Shown here: positions 42,039 through 51,000 of the stretch, piece after piece
How the letters are laid out: each line of letters starts with the position of its first letter
How positions within the stretch are numbered: position 1 is the stretch's first letter
IMG/VR virus record: IMGVR_UViG_3300035698_006191
Location: 1 to 51,682 of that record
Length of the DNA: 51,682 nucleotides
Origin: a virus
Reading direction: 5' to 3' (one strand)
Notes under the pieces: generated by a model
What the model was told of the DNA's origin: nothing
Databases searched by the model: none
Seen by the model: the letters and a program-made list of their open reading frames with translations, nothing else
Position numbers and translations under genes: made by a program

Positions 42039-42243
42039 TCTGGTAAAATCAACAATTGCGAAGAAGAATTTGTCATGGCACGACAAGTTGAGTGATGACG
42101 ATAAGCAGTACGTGTATGAGGTAATTATCGCCATGCGGGCATGTGGTGCGTCTGCGCGATCTGTTGCTGTCGCATTGAAGAAAGAGTTGAATTTAACTGT
42201 GAGCGAAAATGCCATACGCGAAAAGATAGGGAAATTACTATGA
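42007..42243 (+). CDS. Small helical DNA-binding-like protein (78 aa)
   Basis: I start at MVKKTRPTPTDLV seven bases after GGAG rather than six bases earlier. A C-terminal helix-turn-helix-like segment (ASARSVAVALKKELNLTVSE) suggests DNA binding. The stop overlaps the next ATG as ATGA. Confidence 0.6.
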   Translation: MVKKTRPTPTDLVKSTIAKKNLSWHDKLSDDDKQYVYEVIIAMRACGASARSVAVALKKELNLTVSENAIREKIGKLL

Positions 42244-43295
42244 GAAAAAAAGCAGAAGCACTTGTGAACGATGCTGATAATGCCGTCATGGAGCAAGATT
42301 TAGCCAAGCGAGTCTTGGGCGAGGCAAAATGGAAGCATAAGCACAAGGAAGCTGTTGCCCATTCCCTGGTACTAGAGCAGCAACTTAACACAATGCTAGC
42401 TTTCGGTAGTAGGCCAATAGAGCGCGTCTGTCTGGGGGCCACGACACGAAACAGGTCCATTGATAAAGTGGCGGTTGTAGTTCCAGCAACCGACTGGCAT
42501 GTAGAGGAGCGCGTTGATAGTGATGGTGTGAACGGAAAAAATTACTTTAATCTAACTATAGCCGAAGTTAGAATCGAGCGCTTCTATAATAAGATTCTGG
42601 AACTTATCGAGTGGCAGAATCACCTCGCGCCTGTTGGGGAAATCTGGCACCCGTTGCTTGGCGACTTAATGAGCGGGTACATCCATGAGGAACTAATGGA
42701 GTCGAACGATTGCAGCCCAACTGAGGCTTGCGTTTTTCTCCAGGATATGCTTTGTTCCGGCATTGATCTCCTGTTAAAGAAAACAAAGCTGCCGATCTTC
42801 GTCCCGACTTGCGTTGGCAACCACGGCAGAACGACTCCGAAACGGCGTATTAAGACGAGTTGCAAGAACAGCTATGAGTGGCTGCTGTACATGACTATGG
42901 CGAAGCTGTACGCAAAGAACAGGCGCGTTCATTGGGACGTAGGCACCGGCTACCACAACATGCAGACTATTATGGGTCGAAAAGTGCGCTTCCATCACGG
43001 AGACGGTCTGCGGTACAACGGTGGCGTTGGCGGCATCACGATCCCAGTCAACAAGTCTATTGCGCAGTGGGATAAGCTCTCGCCTGTTGATTTTGACATC
43101 TTCGGTCACTACCATACCTTCATGGCGTGCTATCCCAAATGGGTATCGTGCGGCTCGTTGATTGGGTACACTGAATACGCCCTGTCAATTAAGGCGGATT
43201 TCCAGCACCCGACCCAAACCTTCATCGTGATTGATAGGCGTTACGGCCTAACTCAAGCAACTCCAATTTTCGTAACCAAACCAACAAGGGAATGA
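42240..43295 (+). CDS. Calcineurin-like metallophosphoesterase (351 aa)
   Basis: Coupled to the previous gene by ATGA. Metal-binding motifs in order: D85/H87 in TDWHVEE, D142 in LLGDLMSG, N194-H195 in VGNHGR, H253 in FHHGDG and H290/H292 in FGHYHT. The helical N-terminus of about 70 residues has no clear match. Phage calcineurin-like enzymes act on nucleic acids or nucleotides. The substrate cannot be told from sequence. Confidence 0.85.
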   Translation: MRKKAEALVNDADNAVMEQDLAKRVLGEAKWKHKHKEAVAHSLVLEQQLNTMLAFGSRPIERVCLGATTRNRSIDKVAVVVPATDWHVEERVDSDGVNGKNYFNLTIAEVRIERFYNKILELIEWQNHLAPVGEIWHPLLGDLMSGYIHEELMESNDCSPTEACVFLQDMLCSGIDLLLKKTKLPIFVPTCVGNHGRTTPKRRIKTSCKNSYEWLLYMTMAKLYAKNRRVHWDVGTGYHNMQTIMGRKVRFHHGDGLRYNGGVGGITIPVNKSIAQWDKLSPVDFDIFGHYHTFMACYPKWVSCGSLIGYTEYALSIKADFQHPTQTFIVIDRRYGLTQATPIFVTKPTRE

Positions 43296-43299
43296 AAGA

Positions 43300-43749
43300 A
43301 TGCGTATTTTCGACTCTGGTGCAACTAGGGATAGCGACTTAGCGAAAATCGACTACGACGGATTCCTTAGCCCTCTGGTCCTAAGGCGCTATGCTGAGTA
43401 CCTGAATAAACATCGTACTCAGGCGGACGGGAACGTGCGTGATAGCGACAACTGGCAGAAGGGAATCCCGCTTACCGTTTACATGAAATCGCTATGGCGA
43501 CATTTCATGGATATGTGGACTGCACACCGATGCACCGAGGACGGCGGCGGATGCGCAGGAGATCACCAAGAGGAAGCAATTTGCGCAGTGCTATTTAACG
43601 CTTCTGGATATTTGCATGAACTACTCAAGCAGAATAAAGCTTTCGAGGAGCGCGAACAATGCGATTGCGATAGCGGGTCAGAAGATTGCGATATGGGGCC
43701 ACAATGCGCCGGTTGCCCCATTCACGATGGCCGTGGGGTGGGGAAATAA
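43300..43749 (+). CDS. DUF5664 protein, dATP/dGTP diphosphohydrolase-like (149 aa)
   Basis: The segments MRIFDSGATRDSDLAKIDYD, NWQKGIPLTVYMKSLWRHF and AICAVLFNASGYLHELL fit the DUF5664 family, which I recall as the N-terminal domain of dATP/dGTP diphosphohydrolases related to MazZ. If active it would shift nucleotide pools. The C-terminus is Cys-rich (QCDCDSGSEDCDMG). No PurZ or other Z-genome gene is visible, so base substitution is not suggested. Confidence 0.65.
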   Translation: MRIFDSGATRDSDLAKIDYDGFLSPLVLRRYAEYLNKHRTQADGNVRDSDNWQKGIPLTVYMKSLWRHFMDMWTAHRCTEDGGGCAGDHQEEAICAVLFNASGYLHELLKQNKAFEEREQCDCDSGSEDCDMGPQCAGCPIHDGRGVGK

Positions 43750-44048
43750 TGCCGTACATTAAGCCGGAATACAGAGAAAGTTTCGACAAAGAAATCGAGG
43801 AGCTTGTATCGCGCCTCAGAGAGCATCCCCCTGAATCGAGATACGGGCCAGCTAATTATGTGATTACGCGAATTATCGCAGGATCGCTTAGGCCACGCTG
43901 TGGATGGTCATATACGTCTACTTCTCATGCAATTGCTGTATTGCGCGATGCAGCTACAGAAATGGAGCGCAGAATGATGACTTTGATTGAACATGATGCC
44001 ATCCACTGTAATGGGGACATCCCGGAATACGGAGGGTACGATGAATAA
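43749..44048 (+). CDS. MPYIK-type conserved phage protein (99 aa)
   Basis: Opens MPYIKPEYRESFDKEIEEL and ends CNGDIPEYGGYDE. I read this as the family known as DUF6899, with its MPYI opening, NYVITRII segment and closing NGD. Helical, no catalytic residues visible. The ATG shares a base with the preceding stop. Confidence 0.6.
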   Translation: MPYIKPEYRESFDKEIEELVSRLREHPPESRYGPANYVITRIIAGSLRPRCGWSYTSTSHAIAVLRDAATEMERRMMTLIEHDAIHCNGDIPEYGGYDE

Positions 44049-44256
44049 TCTCGAAAAGGCTTTAGAGAAAGCGCAAGCGTTAAATCAACGCTATGAAGGC
44101 ATGGCATCTATTAGCGTGCAGTACCAGCCTTATAATGGGCGATGGATCGCCGAAGCTAGTTGGTCGAGTGGATACAGGGTGCGGTGCAGTCACGAAGATT
44201 CATGTGACGCCATTGAATATCTGTGTTCCAAATTGGAGGGTGATCGCAATAAATAA
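44041..44256 (+). CDS. Small hypothetical protein (71 aa)
   Basis: Chosen start MNNLEKALEKAQALNQ overlaps the previous gene. The second half is beta-like (MASISVQYQPYNGRWIAEAS). Unrecognised. It overlaps the next gene by 17 bases. Confidence 0.5.
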   Translation: MNNLEKALEKAQALNQRYEGMASISVQYQPYNGRWIAEASWSSGYRVRCSHEDSCDAIEYLCSKLEGDRNK

Positions 44257-44800
44257 CCTCAAGAATACACGCTGCTATCTTGCCGGTGCTATCGAACACG
44301 ATGAAAATTGTGGCGTTGGGTGGCGCGAGGGCGTCAAGCTCACTATACCGCAATACGGCATCCATTGGCTTGATCCATGCGATAAGCCAATAGCAATAGG
44401 AAGGGAGACACCACAAACGCAGCTAGATTTGCATAGAGCGAGGGAATGTGGTGATCGCCAGAAAGTCATGGATATTATGCAACCCATTCGCTTAATTGAC
44501 TTGCGGATGGTTGATATCAGCGATTTTCTTATCGTTTACATCAATCCAGACCAGCCTACTTTCGGAACATGCGAAGAGGTCACGCGCGCAAGAGATCAGA
44601 ATAAGCCCATACTTGTTGTAATTGAGGGCGGTGTCCACAAAGCGCCGTTCTGGTGGTTTAGTGAACTTGATTCGAATTTGTTCTTTTCGACATTTACTGC
44701 TCTGTATATATATCTTGATGCGGTTAATAGCTGTCCGCCAGTGGCTTGTGTAAAAGCCAGTAAGGACAAGTGGCTATTCTTCGATTGGATGGGCGAATGA
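44240..44800 (+). CDS. Nucleoside 2-deoxyribosyltransferase-like protein (186 aa)
   Basis: CYLAGAIEHDENCGVGW near the start, DISDFLIVYINPDQPTFGT and CEEVTRARDQ match the core of the nucleoside 2-deoxyribosyltransferase superfamily, where a conserved Glu (E112 or E113) is catalytic. PFWW follows. It would exchange bases between deoxynucleosides or cleave nucleotide derivatives. A GTG start with GGAGG immediately upstream is used; a better start was not found. Confidence 0.7.
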   Translation: MIAINNLKNTRCYLAGAIEHDENCGVGWREGVKLTIPQYGIHWLDPCDKPIAIGRETPQTQLDLHRARECGDRQKVMDIMQPIRLIDLRMVDISDFLIVYINPDQPTFGTCEEVTRARDQNKPILVVIEGGVHKAPFWWFSELDSNLFFSTFTALYIYLDAVNSCPPVACVKASKDKWLFFDWMGE

Positions 44801-45129
44801 AGCTAACTCAAAATGAAAAGTGGCGTAAAACGCTACATTGGCTTCGCAAGACGTTCCCACCCAGGCTGCCCGTGCGTGTTCGCGTACTACCAATGAAACG
44901 CTTTTGTGGGCATTGTTCCAGCGACGATAAGAGTTTCGTGATTTGCATGAACTCGAAAAAGCCGCTCGGTGAGAAGTTGGATACTATTATCCACGAGTGG
45001 GCGCACGTCCTTACGTGGTGGGGCGCTGAAGAGGATCAGCCTCATAGCGGGGAATGGGGCCTCGCATACGCTAAAATTTATCGTGAATTTGTAGAATGGA
45101 ACTACGGGAGGGAGCAAAATGACACGTAA
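44797..45129 (+). CDS. HExxH zinc-protease-like protein (110 aa)
   Basis: HEWAH at residues 66-70 is the zinc HExxH motif. A downstream HSGEWGLAYAKIYREF can supply the third ligand. The short length and preceding CGHCSS segment resemble SprT-like proteins rather than secreted peptidases. Chosen start overlaps the preceding stop (ATGA). It may process proteins or bind DNA-protein complexes. Confidence 0.7.
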   Translation: MKLTQNEKWRKTLHWLRKTFPPRLPVRVRVLPMKRFCGHCSSDDKSFVICMNSKKPLGEKLDTIIHEWAHVLTWWGAEEDQPHSGEWGLAYAKIYREFVEWNYGREQNDT

Positions 45130-45475
45130 AGACTGGCTATGCCCAATATGTAACGCAGTGATGATCTCAACGAGCCCTACGTATATGATCTGCCATTGCG
45201 GAGTGAGTGGCTTCGCCTGTACACACGGCAAGCTGCACCCGAAATCTGGCTTGGTTGACCTTCCGCTGGCCGTCATTGCGTGTCGATCTGCTACGTCATG
45301 GAAACTTCGTGGATATCTCGGCTTGTGGGAATACATACCTCACGAGCATGTTGATGCACTTAATCACGCCCCCGCTGAAGGGGTAGTCGTCGCTAAGGTG
45401 CCTGGGAAGCGCGGTGGAGCGCGCTCGTTTAGAATGACTCGTAGATCATTAAAGCAGCTTGGGAGCTCCGAATGA
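45119..45475 (+). CDS. Zinc-ribbon protein, last gene of the rightward arm (118 aa)
   Basis: WLCPICNAVM, then ICHCGVSGFACTHG form a Cys-rich metal site; a basic C-terminus follows (GKRGGARSFRMTRRS). Overlaps the previous gene by 11 bases. The next gene, on the other strand, stops 17 bases away, and no terminator is visible between the convergent arms. Confidence 0.6.
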   Translation: MTRKDWLCPICNAVMISTSPTYMICHCGVSGFACTHGKLHPKSGLVDLPLAVIACRSATSWKLRGYLGLWEYIPHEHVDALNHAPAEGVVVAKVPGKRGGARSFRMTRRSLKQLGSSE

Positions 45476-45491
45476 ACGCGCTGCGGCCCAT

Positions 45492-45764
45492 CTAGATGAG
45501 TCTTGAGGCAATTGCGCCAAGGGTTATCGTAACCACGGTCCACATCCCGTACAACCCTATCTTAACGCGCCTCTTGAATCCGCGCAGATCACCGATGTGA
45601 TATAGGGCACCTGGATTGCCTTCCTTGTCTCCGGGCGTACCGTTTAGATCGAGGTCAATCTTATTGACCGTCTTAATGCAGTGGTCCATCTTTGTGCCCA
45701 TGACCTGAACAGCCGTGTGCATTCTCTCAAGTACCGCTGATTCTTTAGCTGTCATTTTCGTCAT
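45492..45764 (-). CDS. Small tail-anchored membrane protein, holin candidate (90 aa)
   Basis: A helical N-terminal half (ESAVLERMHTAVQVMGTKMD) ends in one membrane helix at residues about 70-90 (IGLYGMWTVVTITLGAIASR). Position in the lysis-like cluster and the single C-terminal membrane segment suggest a holin or XhlA-like protein. It is the last leftward gene, close to the convergent rightward stop. Confidence 0.55.
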   Translation of the reverse strand: MTKMTAKESAVLERMHTAVQVMGTKMDHCIKTVNKIDLDLNGTPGDKEGNPGALYHIGDLRGFKRRVKIGLYGMWTVVTITLGAIASRLI

Positions 45765-45780
45765 TCCTATCTATAAAACA

Positions 45781-45814
45781 TGCTAACCGAGGATTTCCGT
45801 TTCCTCAGTTAGCA
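45781..45814 (-). terminator. Hairpin between the two small membrane genes
   Basis: Arms TGCTAACcGAGGA and TCCTCaGTTAGCA (lower-case letters are the one mismatched pair), 8-base loop; followed on the leftward strand by TGTTTTATAG. Looks like a terminator or attenuator. A second stem CAGCCGA/TCGGCTG lies at 45838-45861. Confidence 0.55.
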
Positions 45815-45909
45815 AACCGCCCATGAAGCGGGTTCTCCAGCCGATGGTCCCTCCTCGGCTGCCGCAGGCGGGTATAATACTGCATCCACATGGAACGCAG
45901 GTGGGTATT

Positions 45910-46320
45910 CTACACAGTCCCAGCAACGGGTGCATTCGCAACCACGCTAGGGTCTGTAGCTTGTGCGGCGTCCGTCAACTTGGATGCGACATAAGCGCGC
46001 CCAGTCTCCGTGGACAGCTTGGCAGTCAAGCAACTCTCGAACACTTGGCTAAATTCCTCGATGACGGCAGCCTCGCCGTTAAGAAATAGCTTCGCAAGGT
46101 CATGAATCTTCTTAGCCATACCTGAGTAGTCACCCACCGAGTAGTCGATAAGAAAGGCCGGGGTCTTCCGTAATCCAAGGCCAGTCAGCACGGCTGCAAG
46201 CTCGGCAGCGCTACGCCGACGCCCCTCCTGTTCGGTGTCCTTCTTGAACAGCCATTTCACAGCAGCAAAAGCAACGATGGACGAAAGAACGCAGACAAGC
46301 ACGATTTCAAGAACGCTCAT
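45910..46320 (-). CDS. N-terminal membrane-anchored protein (136 aa)
   Basis: Residues 4-24 form a membrane helix (LEIVLVCVLSSIVAFAAV), then KKDTEQEGRRRSAAELA and a helical, acidic domain (DYSGMAKKIHDLAKLFL). I recall the DYSVGDYSGMA segment from small phage membrane proteins. Role possibly holin, spanin or anchor. It follows the protease gene in the lysis-like cluster and has its own CTACACTTT leader and GAGAGG ribosome site. Confidence 0.55.
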   Translation of the reverse strand: MSVLEIVLVCVLSSIVAFAAVKWLFKKDTEQEGRRRSAAELAAVLTGLGLRKTPAFLIDYSVGDYSGMAKKIHDLAKLFLNGEAAVIEEFSQVFESCLTAKLSTETGRAYVASKLTDAAQATDPSVVANAPVAGTV

Positions 46321-46335
46321 TTCAAAACCTCTCTA

Positions 46336-46344
46336 AAAGTGTAG
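46336..46344 (-). promoter_or_regulatory. CTACACTTT leader motif
   Basis: Leftward CTACACTTTTAGAGAGG precedes the 46320 start, matching the other leaders. Confidence 0.4.
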
Positions 46345-46356
46345 TTAAGTTAAGCT

Positions 46357-47469
46357 CTATTTAATGGTGCCATATGTCTTCTTCCATTGCGCTACCACGC
46401 CAATTAGGACGCCTAGTAGAACGCTAAGGGAAATACACACAACGGCAACTTTACGGAGGTCAATATCAACGGGGTCATCCGAGTTTACTGGCGGGTCAAT
46501 GACCACCACAACAGGTGGAGCTGGTCGAGGACGCGGTGCAACACGAGGTGGCCTCGGAGCCACGCGAAGAGGTGCTTGTTTACCCTCCCTGCGCTTCAGT
46601 CCGTCGATCTCGCGTTCGATCTTATCTCGCCACGGTGAAACAGGCAGATTGATACGAGGCGGTAGAACCGATCCCCAATTCTTGGGCTGCTTCCTCGGAA
46701 GCGGCCTCGGCTGGATAACCTGCGTCTGTGTTACGCCAATCTTGCTTGCGGCTTGCGTCAAAACAATATGAACTCGGCCACAAACAGATGCTATCACTTC
46801 AGACTGGAAATCCGATCCCCAGAGGATGCCGACCACCTGGTGTTTCTCATTGAAAATCGGGCACCCGGAGTCGCCTTGGCGACACTCGGAATCAATTGCC
46901 ATCCAATCGGTTGGGTAAGCAGACCTTGGGGACAAGAAGCGCTTGAATGTGCCAACACCTGCGTACAAAAGACCATTTTGACCAAAGCCAGCATTCTGCA
47001 GATTGTATTTTATCGCATTGTCACCATCCTTACCATAGGCCATGTAAGCTGTAATGTCTTCAGCATCATTTGGATGGCTAGTGAGCCCGAGAATAACTAC
47101 ATCGAATACCGCATCGGCAACAATGACTTTCGCTTCAATACTTCGCGGCTTTACTGATCCGAGGAATATAACAACAATACGGCGCGCTCCGCGCACAACA
47201 TGATTAGCCGTTGCTACGCAATACAATCCCTCGTAGTTGAGGTACACACCCGAACCATAGACCGTCATATTACCACCTTGGTCGCACGCAATACGAACAA
47301 CCGATTTCAAGTGCCCTGCCTGCTCGACCGGCCCGTAGTTTCCAATATTCCGCTCGATTCGCGGCAGATCACCAATGTCAATCGGACAAGAGCCACCTGG
47401 ACACTGCGCATATAATGGCGCAGTAAGCACCAATAAAGCCAAACAAATACCATAAATCTGTTTCCACAT
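46357..47469 (-). CDS. Secreted, membrane-anchored trypsin-like serine protease (370 aa)
   Basis: Residues 1-21 are a signal peptide (MWKQIYGICLALLVLTAPLY), giving a mature end QCPGGSCP. The catalytic triad fits: H90 in TANHVV, D123 in FDVVIL and S201 in GDSGCPIF. A Pro-rich linker (PRPPRVAPRPRPAPPVVV) leads to a C-terminal membrane helix at about 341-359. This is a chymotrypsin-fold protease held in the outer leaflet or periplasmic side. In the lysis-like cluster it could cleave host wall-associated proteins or mature a phage lysis factor. Confidence 0.85.
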   Translation of the reverse strand: MWKQIYGICLALLVLTAPLYAQCPGGSCPIDIGDLPRIERNIGNYGPVEQAGHLKSVVRIACDQGGNMTVYGSGVYLNYEGLYCVATANHVVRGARRIVVIFLGSVKPRSIEAKVIVADAVFDVVILGLTSHPNDAEDITAYMAYGKDGDNAIKYNLQNAGFGQNGLLYAGVGTFKRFLSPRSAYPTDWMAIDSECRQGDSGCPIFNEKHQVVGILWGSDFQSEVIASVCGRVHIVLTQAASKIGVTQTQVIQPRPLPRKQPKNWGSVLPPRINLPVSPWRDKIEREIDGLKRREGKQAPLRVAPRPPRVAPRPRPAPPVVVVIDPPVNSDDPVDIDLRKVAVVCISLSVLLGVLIGVVAQWKKTYGTIK

Positions 47470-47480
47470 TCGAGTCTCCC

Positions 47481-48044
47481 TTACTTGAGTTTTATTGCTT
47501 GTTTATACGTACCGCTGCGCACGAGTTTGCGCATTAGCTTATTTGGGGACCACTTACTCACATTATCAGTTTCAAAGATACCAAACTCCCGTAGTATGGT
47601 TGCAACGAATTCCGAACAAAAAAACGCAGACGTGTCTTCTTGCCTAAAGATTGCCTGAATGAATGACCACAGCTTTCCGCCTGCTCGCGTAGCGCCACGC
47701 CAGTCATATGGTGTACCCAGTTCCTCGCAGAGCGCAAGATATAATGTTGGGCATAATACCTGTCTACTGTAGTGCCACACTTTGCCACGATACCGCTCAA
47801 GCAATAATTCAAGCGAGTGCGCCTGAATGCCGTCGTGTTTCCTGTGAGTGACAGCACATTGCCACGGCACGTTTTCGTTCGCTTCAAAAACGAGCCACTT
47901 TGTCCGCTTGTTCTTTCGCGCTAGTATCCCCACATGCGAAAGTGAGTAGCGCGGTATTCCGTATGTCGATAGGTTAATCAGATCGCTACAAAAGTGACCG
48001 CCGCTAAATCCAATGATATCCCCATCTTTGTAATCTCTCTTCAT
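47481..48044 (-). CDS. YiiX/permuted NlpC/P60-like papain-fold protein (187 aa)
   Basis: Start at MKRDYKDGDIIGFSGG, which fits the usual family opening; a longer reading would start next to the previous stop. H37 in LSHVGI and C143 in FFCSEFV give the His-then-Cys order of the permuted NlpC/P60 (YiiX/DUF830) fold. The first FCSDL also holds a Cys (C19). It may act on peptidoglycan or on lipid-linked substrates. Precedes the protease gene by 11 bases in the lysis-like cluster. Confidence 0.75.
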   Translation of the reverse strand: MKRDYKDGDIIGFSGGHFCSDLINLSTYGIPRYSLSHVGILARKNKRTKWLVFEANENVPWQCAVTHRKHDGIQAHSLELLLERYRGKVWHYSRQVLCPTLYLALCEELGTPYDWRGATRAGGKLWSFIQAIFRQEDTSAFFCSEFVATILREFGIFETDNVSKWSPNKLMRKLVRSGTYKQAIKLK

Positions 48045-48050
48045 TTCTAT

Positions 48051-48059
48051 ATTATACCA
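48051..48059 (-). promoter_or_regulatory. Extended -10 promoter placing +1 on the ATG
   Basis: Leftward TGGTATAATATAG followed by AAATG; the seventh base after TATAAT is the start A, exactly as at 19212. No good -35. Confidence 0.55.
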
Positions 48060-48091
48060 TGAGTCTGGTACAAAAGCAAGTTTTTTCATTA

Positions 48092-51000
48092 TTACTGACT
48101 ATTAGGTTGGCTTATCAAGCCCTCAAGCACATTGAGCCTACCTTCAAACTCGCCTGGATTAGCCTTCTGCATGGATCGCACCTGGACCCGTGAAATCCTG
48201 CGCGGACTATAGACACCCCCCATAACGAAGGGTATATCCAATGCCGTTACGCCGTTTACCTTAAGTGTATTTTGCACTGTGTCGGACGGCACACCCTGAC
48301 GCACGGCAGCTTGAGCGATGTTCGACATCTCATCGAACAGCTTACGCCTCGCATTCTCGGAACGCTCGTGAGCTCCACGAATCTCGTCATCGCTCACATG
48401 CCCACCACGGGAGAGCGTAGACGATAATAGCGCATTAGCATCACGTATATTGCGGTTGAAGTCGCGCGCTCTCCACTTCAGGGATTGGGCGATGTCTAAA
48501 TCCTGTATTCGCTGCCCGGTAATGACTGCTACTGTCTCAATCCACGGATTATACACCCTGCCTGACGTGGTGGTAATACCCATCACCCCCTTGTATATTC
48601 TTTCGGCACTCGTAATCGTACCAGGCTCAAATGCCTCCCATAGGTGTGCTGCTATCTTAACTGCTTGCTGATTCACACTATCCTGCGGATTATATACCGG
48701 GATTCCGTTATCGCTGTTACTCCACGCATCAACAAACTTCCCAAAAAGAATATCCTCACCAATGAATGGCTCGGCAATATCCTTCAGCGCGTTCCAAATA
48801 CCCTCCTTTGGATCGCTACCACTTAGCAATGCTTTAATTGGTGTTACAAGAGTGTTATGCGGATCGCTATATGCCATATCTACGTAGCGAAACATACCAG
48901 CAGCCGTTCTACCAAGGTGCATGAATGCGCTGTTCCTCTGCCACGGAGGGACGAACCATCTGATATCGTCGTCGTCGTCCATAGACACACCGTATAAATA
49001 TCTTGAGGCTGCGGCAATGCCAGTAGATGCCGTCATCGCAAGTAAAGCACCAACGGCTCGCTCTGCACCAATCTTCTTGATTGCAGGATTTTGGCTACGA
49101 AGGTCCTGCTGCGCATAATTAACCGTGTGATATGAAGTTCGTATAATCTCGGCAGGGAAGGAAACGAATGCACCAACGAGAGGAAAGCGCCTGAGATTCC
49201 TTACGCCTTCAGACACGCGATTCCATGTTGGATAGGTATTCTGAATGATCTCAGCGCAATACTCTTCTAATTCCACCTTAGATAACTCTGGCTTAGCTGC
49301 GCCCTGCTTAATCTCCTCATTTAAGAAACCGTAGATTTTCCAAAAGTCATCCTCCGCAACATAAGCCTCTTGCGTTAGCGCTAATCCGCCCTTCGTGATG
49401 GCTTTAACGGCCCTCTTCGCTTTCCTTGCACGGCTTTCACGCTGTTCTTCTAAGCTGGAGTGTGCGTCATCTATGGTGTTTCCAGTAAAATCTTTAACGT
49501 GAGCGCGTAATTCACCGGCACGAACATCCTGACCAACTACACTAAGCTCGACCAGGCGAAGGTATCTGGCGCGTAGCTCCGGATCGCTACCCTTCGTTAT
49601 ATTGGCATAGGTAAGTTGCCAAGCGTCCTTTAGTTTACTGACATGGTAGTGCATCTGCATCGTTGCGAAACCAGGGCCAGCCGCGAAGTTCCTGACGTGC
49701 GTCATCAGCGACATAACAGTCTTATTTAACTTCACTGTCGCATTGGCACCAAGCGCGTATCTCACCCATGCTGGCATGTCGCCGCCCTTTTTGAGCGCAC
49801 GGGCGAAGGCATCCTTAATCTCCGGCGTAGTATACAATCCATTCAGTGGATTCATAGCCGAGGATTCATCAGCAGCTATGCGAGTCTTTAATTCTCCATA
49901 ATCATTAACAATAGGCGCGTCATTAAAAAACGTTCCCATCCCTAACTCGCGTACCTCAGCCAGAAATTGATGATTAGCAATAAGACTACCTAGCTTCGTT
50001 ACAGTCTTAGCGTAGTTTATAGCTGGGTCTTTGTACTCACCGAGTAGTGCACGAATCTCTCGCGGAATATCGCCACGCTTCTTGAGAATGGATAAATCCT
50101 TGCTACCAAGGCCAGCTTGCTTGATCGCTGCTATAGGAGACTCGGCGGCAGTGCCCTCGAAAAGCAGCTTCTCTATAAGCCCATGTATTTCAGGCTCGGT
50201 TTTATTCGGATACTCTTTCCTGAGCAACGCCTCGGCTTTATTGCGAATATCCTTCGGAACCTTATCCGCCCATTTCGGATCGTCGTGAATCCGGTACGAG
50301 CGATTGATATACATACCCTCGTTATCGAGAACAGTTCCAACCAAATCGCCTTGGATTGCACCAACTTCAATAGCACGACGCGTGAGGGCGTCAACATTAT
50401 TACGCTGAATGCCTATCTCCATGGCAACATCGACAGGCAGTGACTCAAGCGGAACCTCCCCCTTCAGCGCGCCATCGTAAGCCTGAATGATTTCCTTCGA
50501 CGGCTTGCCACCGGGAGTGGCAGCCTTCACGGCTTTCTTGTAGTCCTTCATCTTAAGGGCAAGTTCACGCTGAATACGAGAAATCCTACCGTCTTTTTTT
50601 ACATTCTCATTGTACACAGATTGCGGAAGCTCCCCGCGCGCAGTAAAAAATCGCTGGCCAACGTGTTTAAGGAAACCAACACCCTTACCAAGCGCCTGAA
50701 CGCTAACTCCGATATTGCCCCCAGAGCCCTCGATGAACTGCGCAACCTCGCCCTTCTGTTTTGGCGCTTCTATTGGTTGCCACGTCTCGCCTGCCGGTTG
50801 CATTACCTGTGCGGCAGCCACAGCTTTCTGAGCCATAGCCCAAGGAAACACTCCCGACCCGGCTTCACCACGAATGGCCTCAGTGGTCGTGCCCTGTTCG
50901 TACTTAGTTCCGCCTTTCCTGAATATATCGTCCTGACTAATGAATTTACCACCATAAGTCCATCCTGATTCCTGCACGTCCCCAGCGCCGAAACCTTGTC

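Noticed and set aside
43300-43749. A Z-genome (2-aminoadenine) interpretation from the DUF5664 gene
   Set aside because: No PurZ, DatZ or matching DNA polymerase is visible anywhere in the window.
44711-44740. A further CTTGATGCGG match within the deoxyribosyltransferase-like gene
   Set aside because: Single copy in a coding region and not near other iterons; chance is sufficient.
45873-45878. Rightward TATAAT in the gap between the two small membrane genes
   Set aside because: No -35 at a fitting distance, no rightward gene follows and the base context is part of hairpins.
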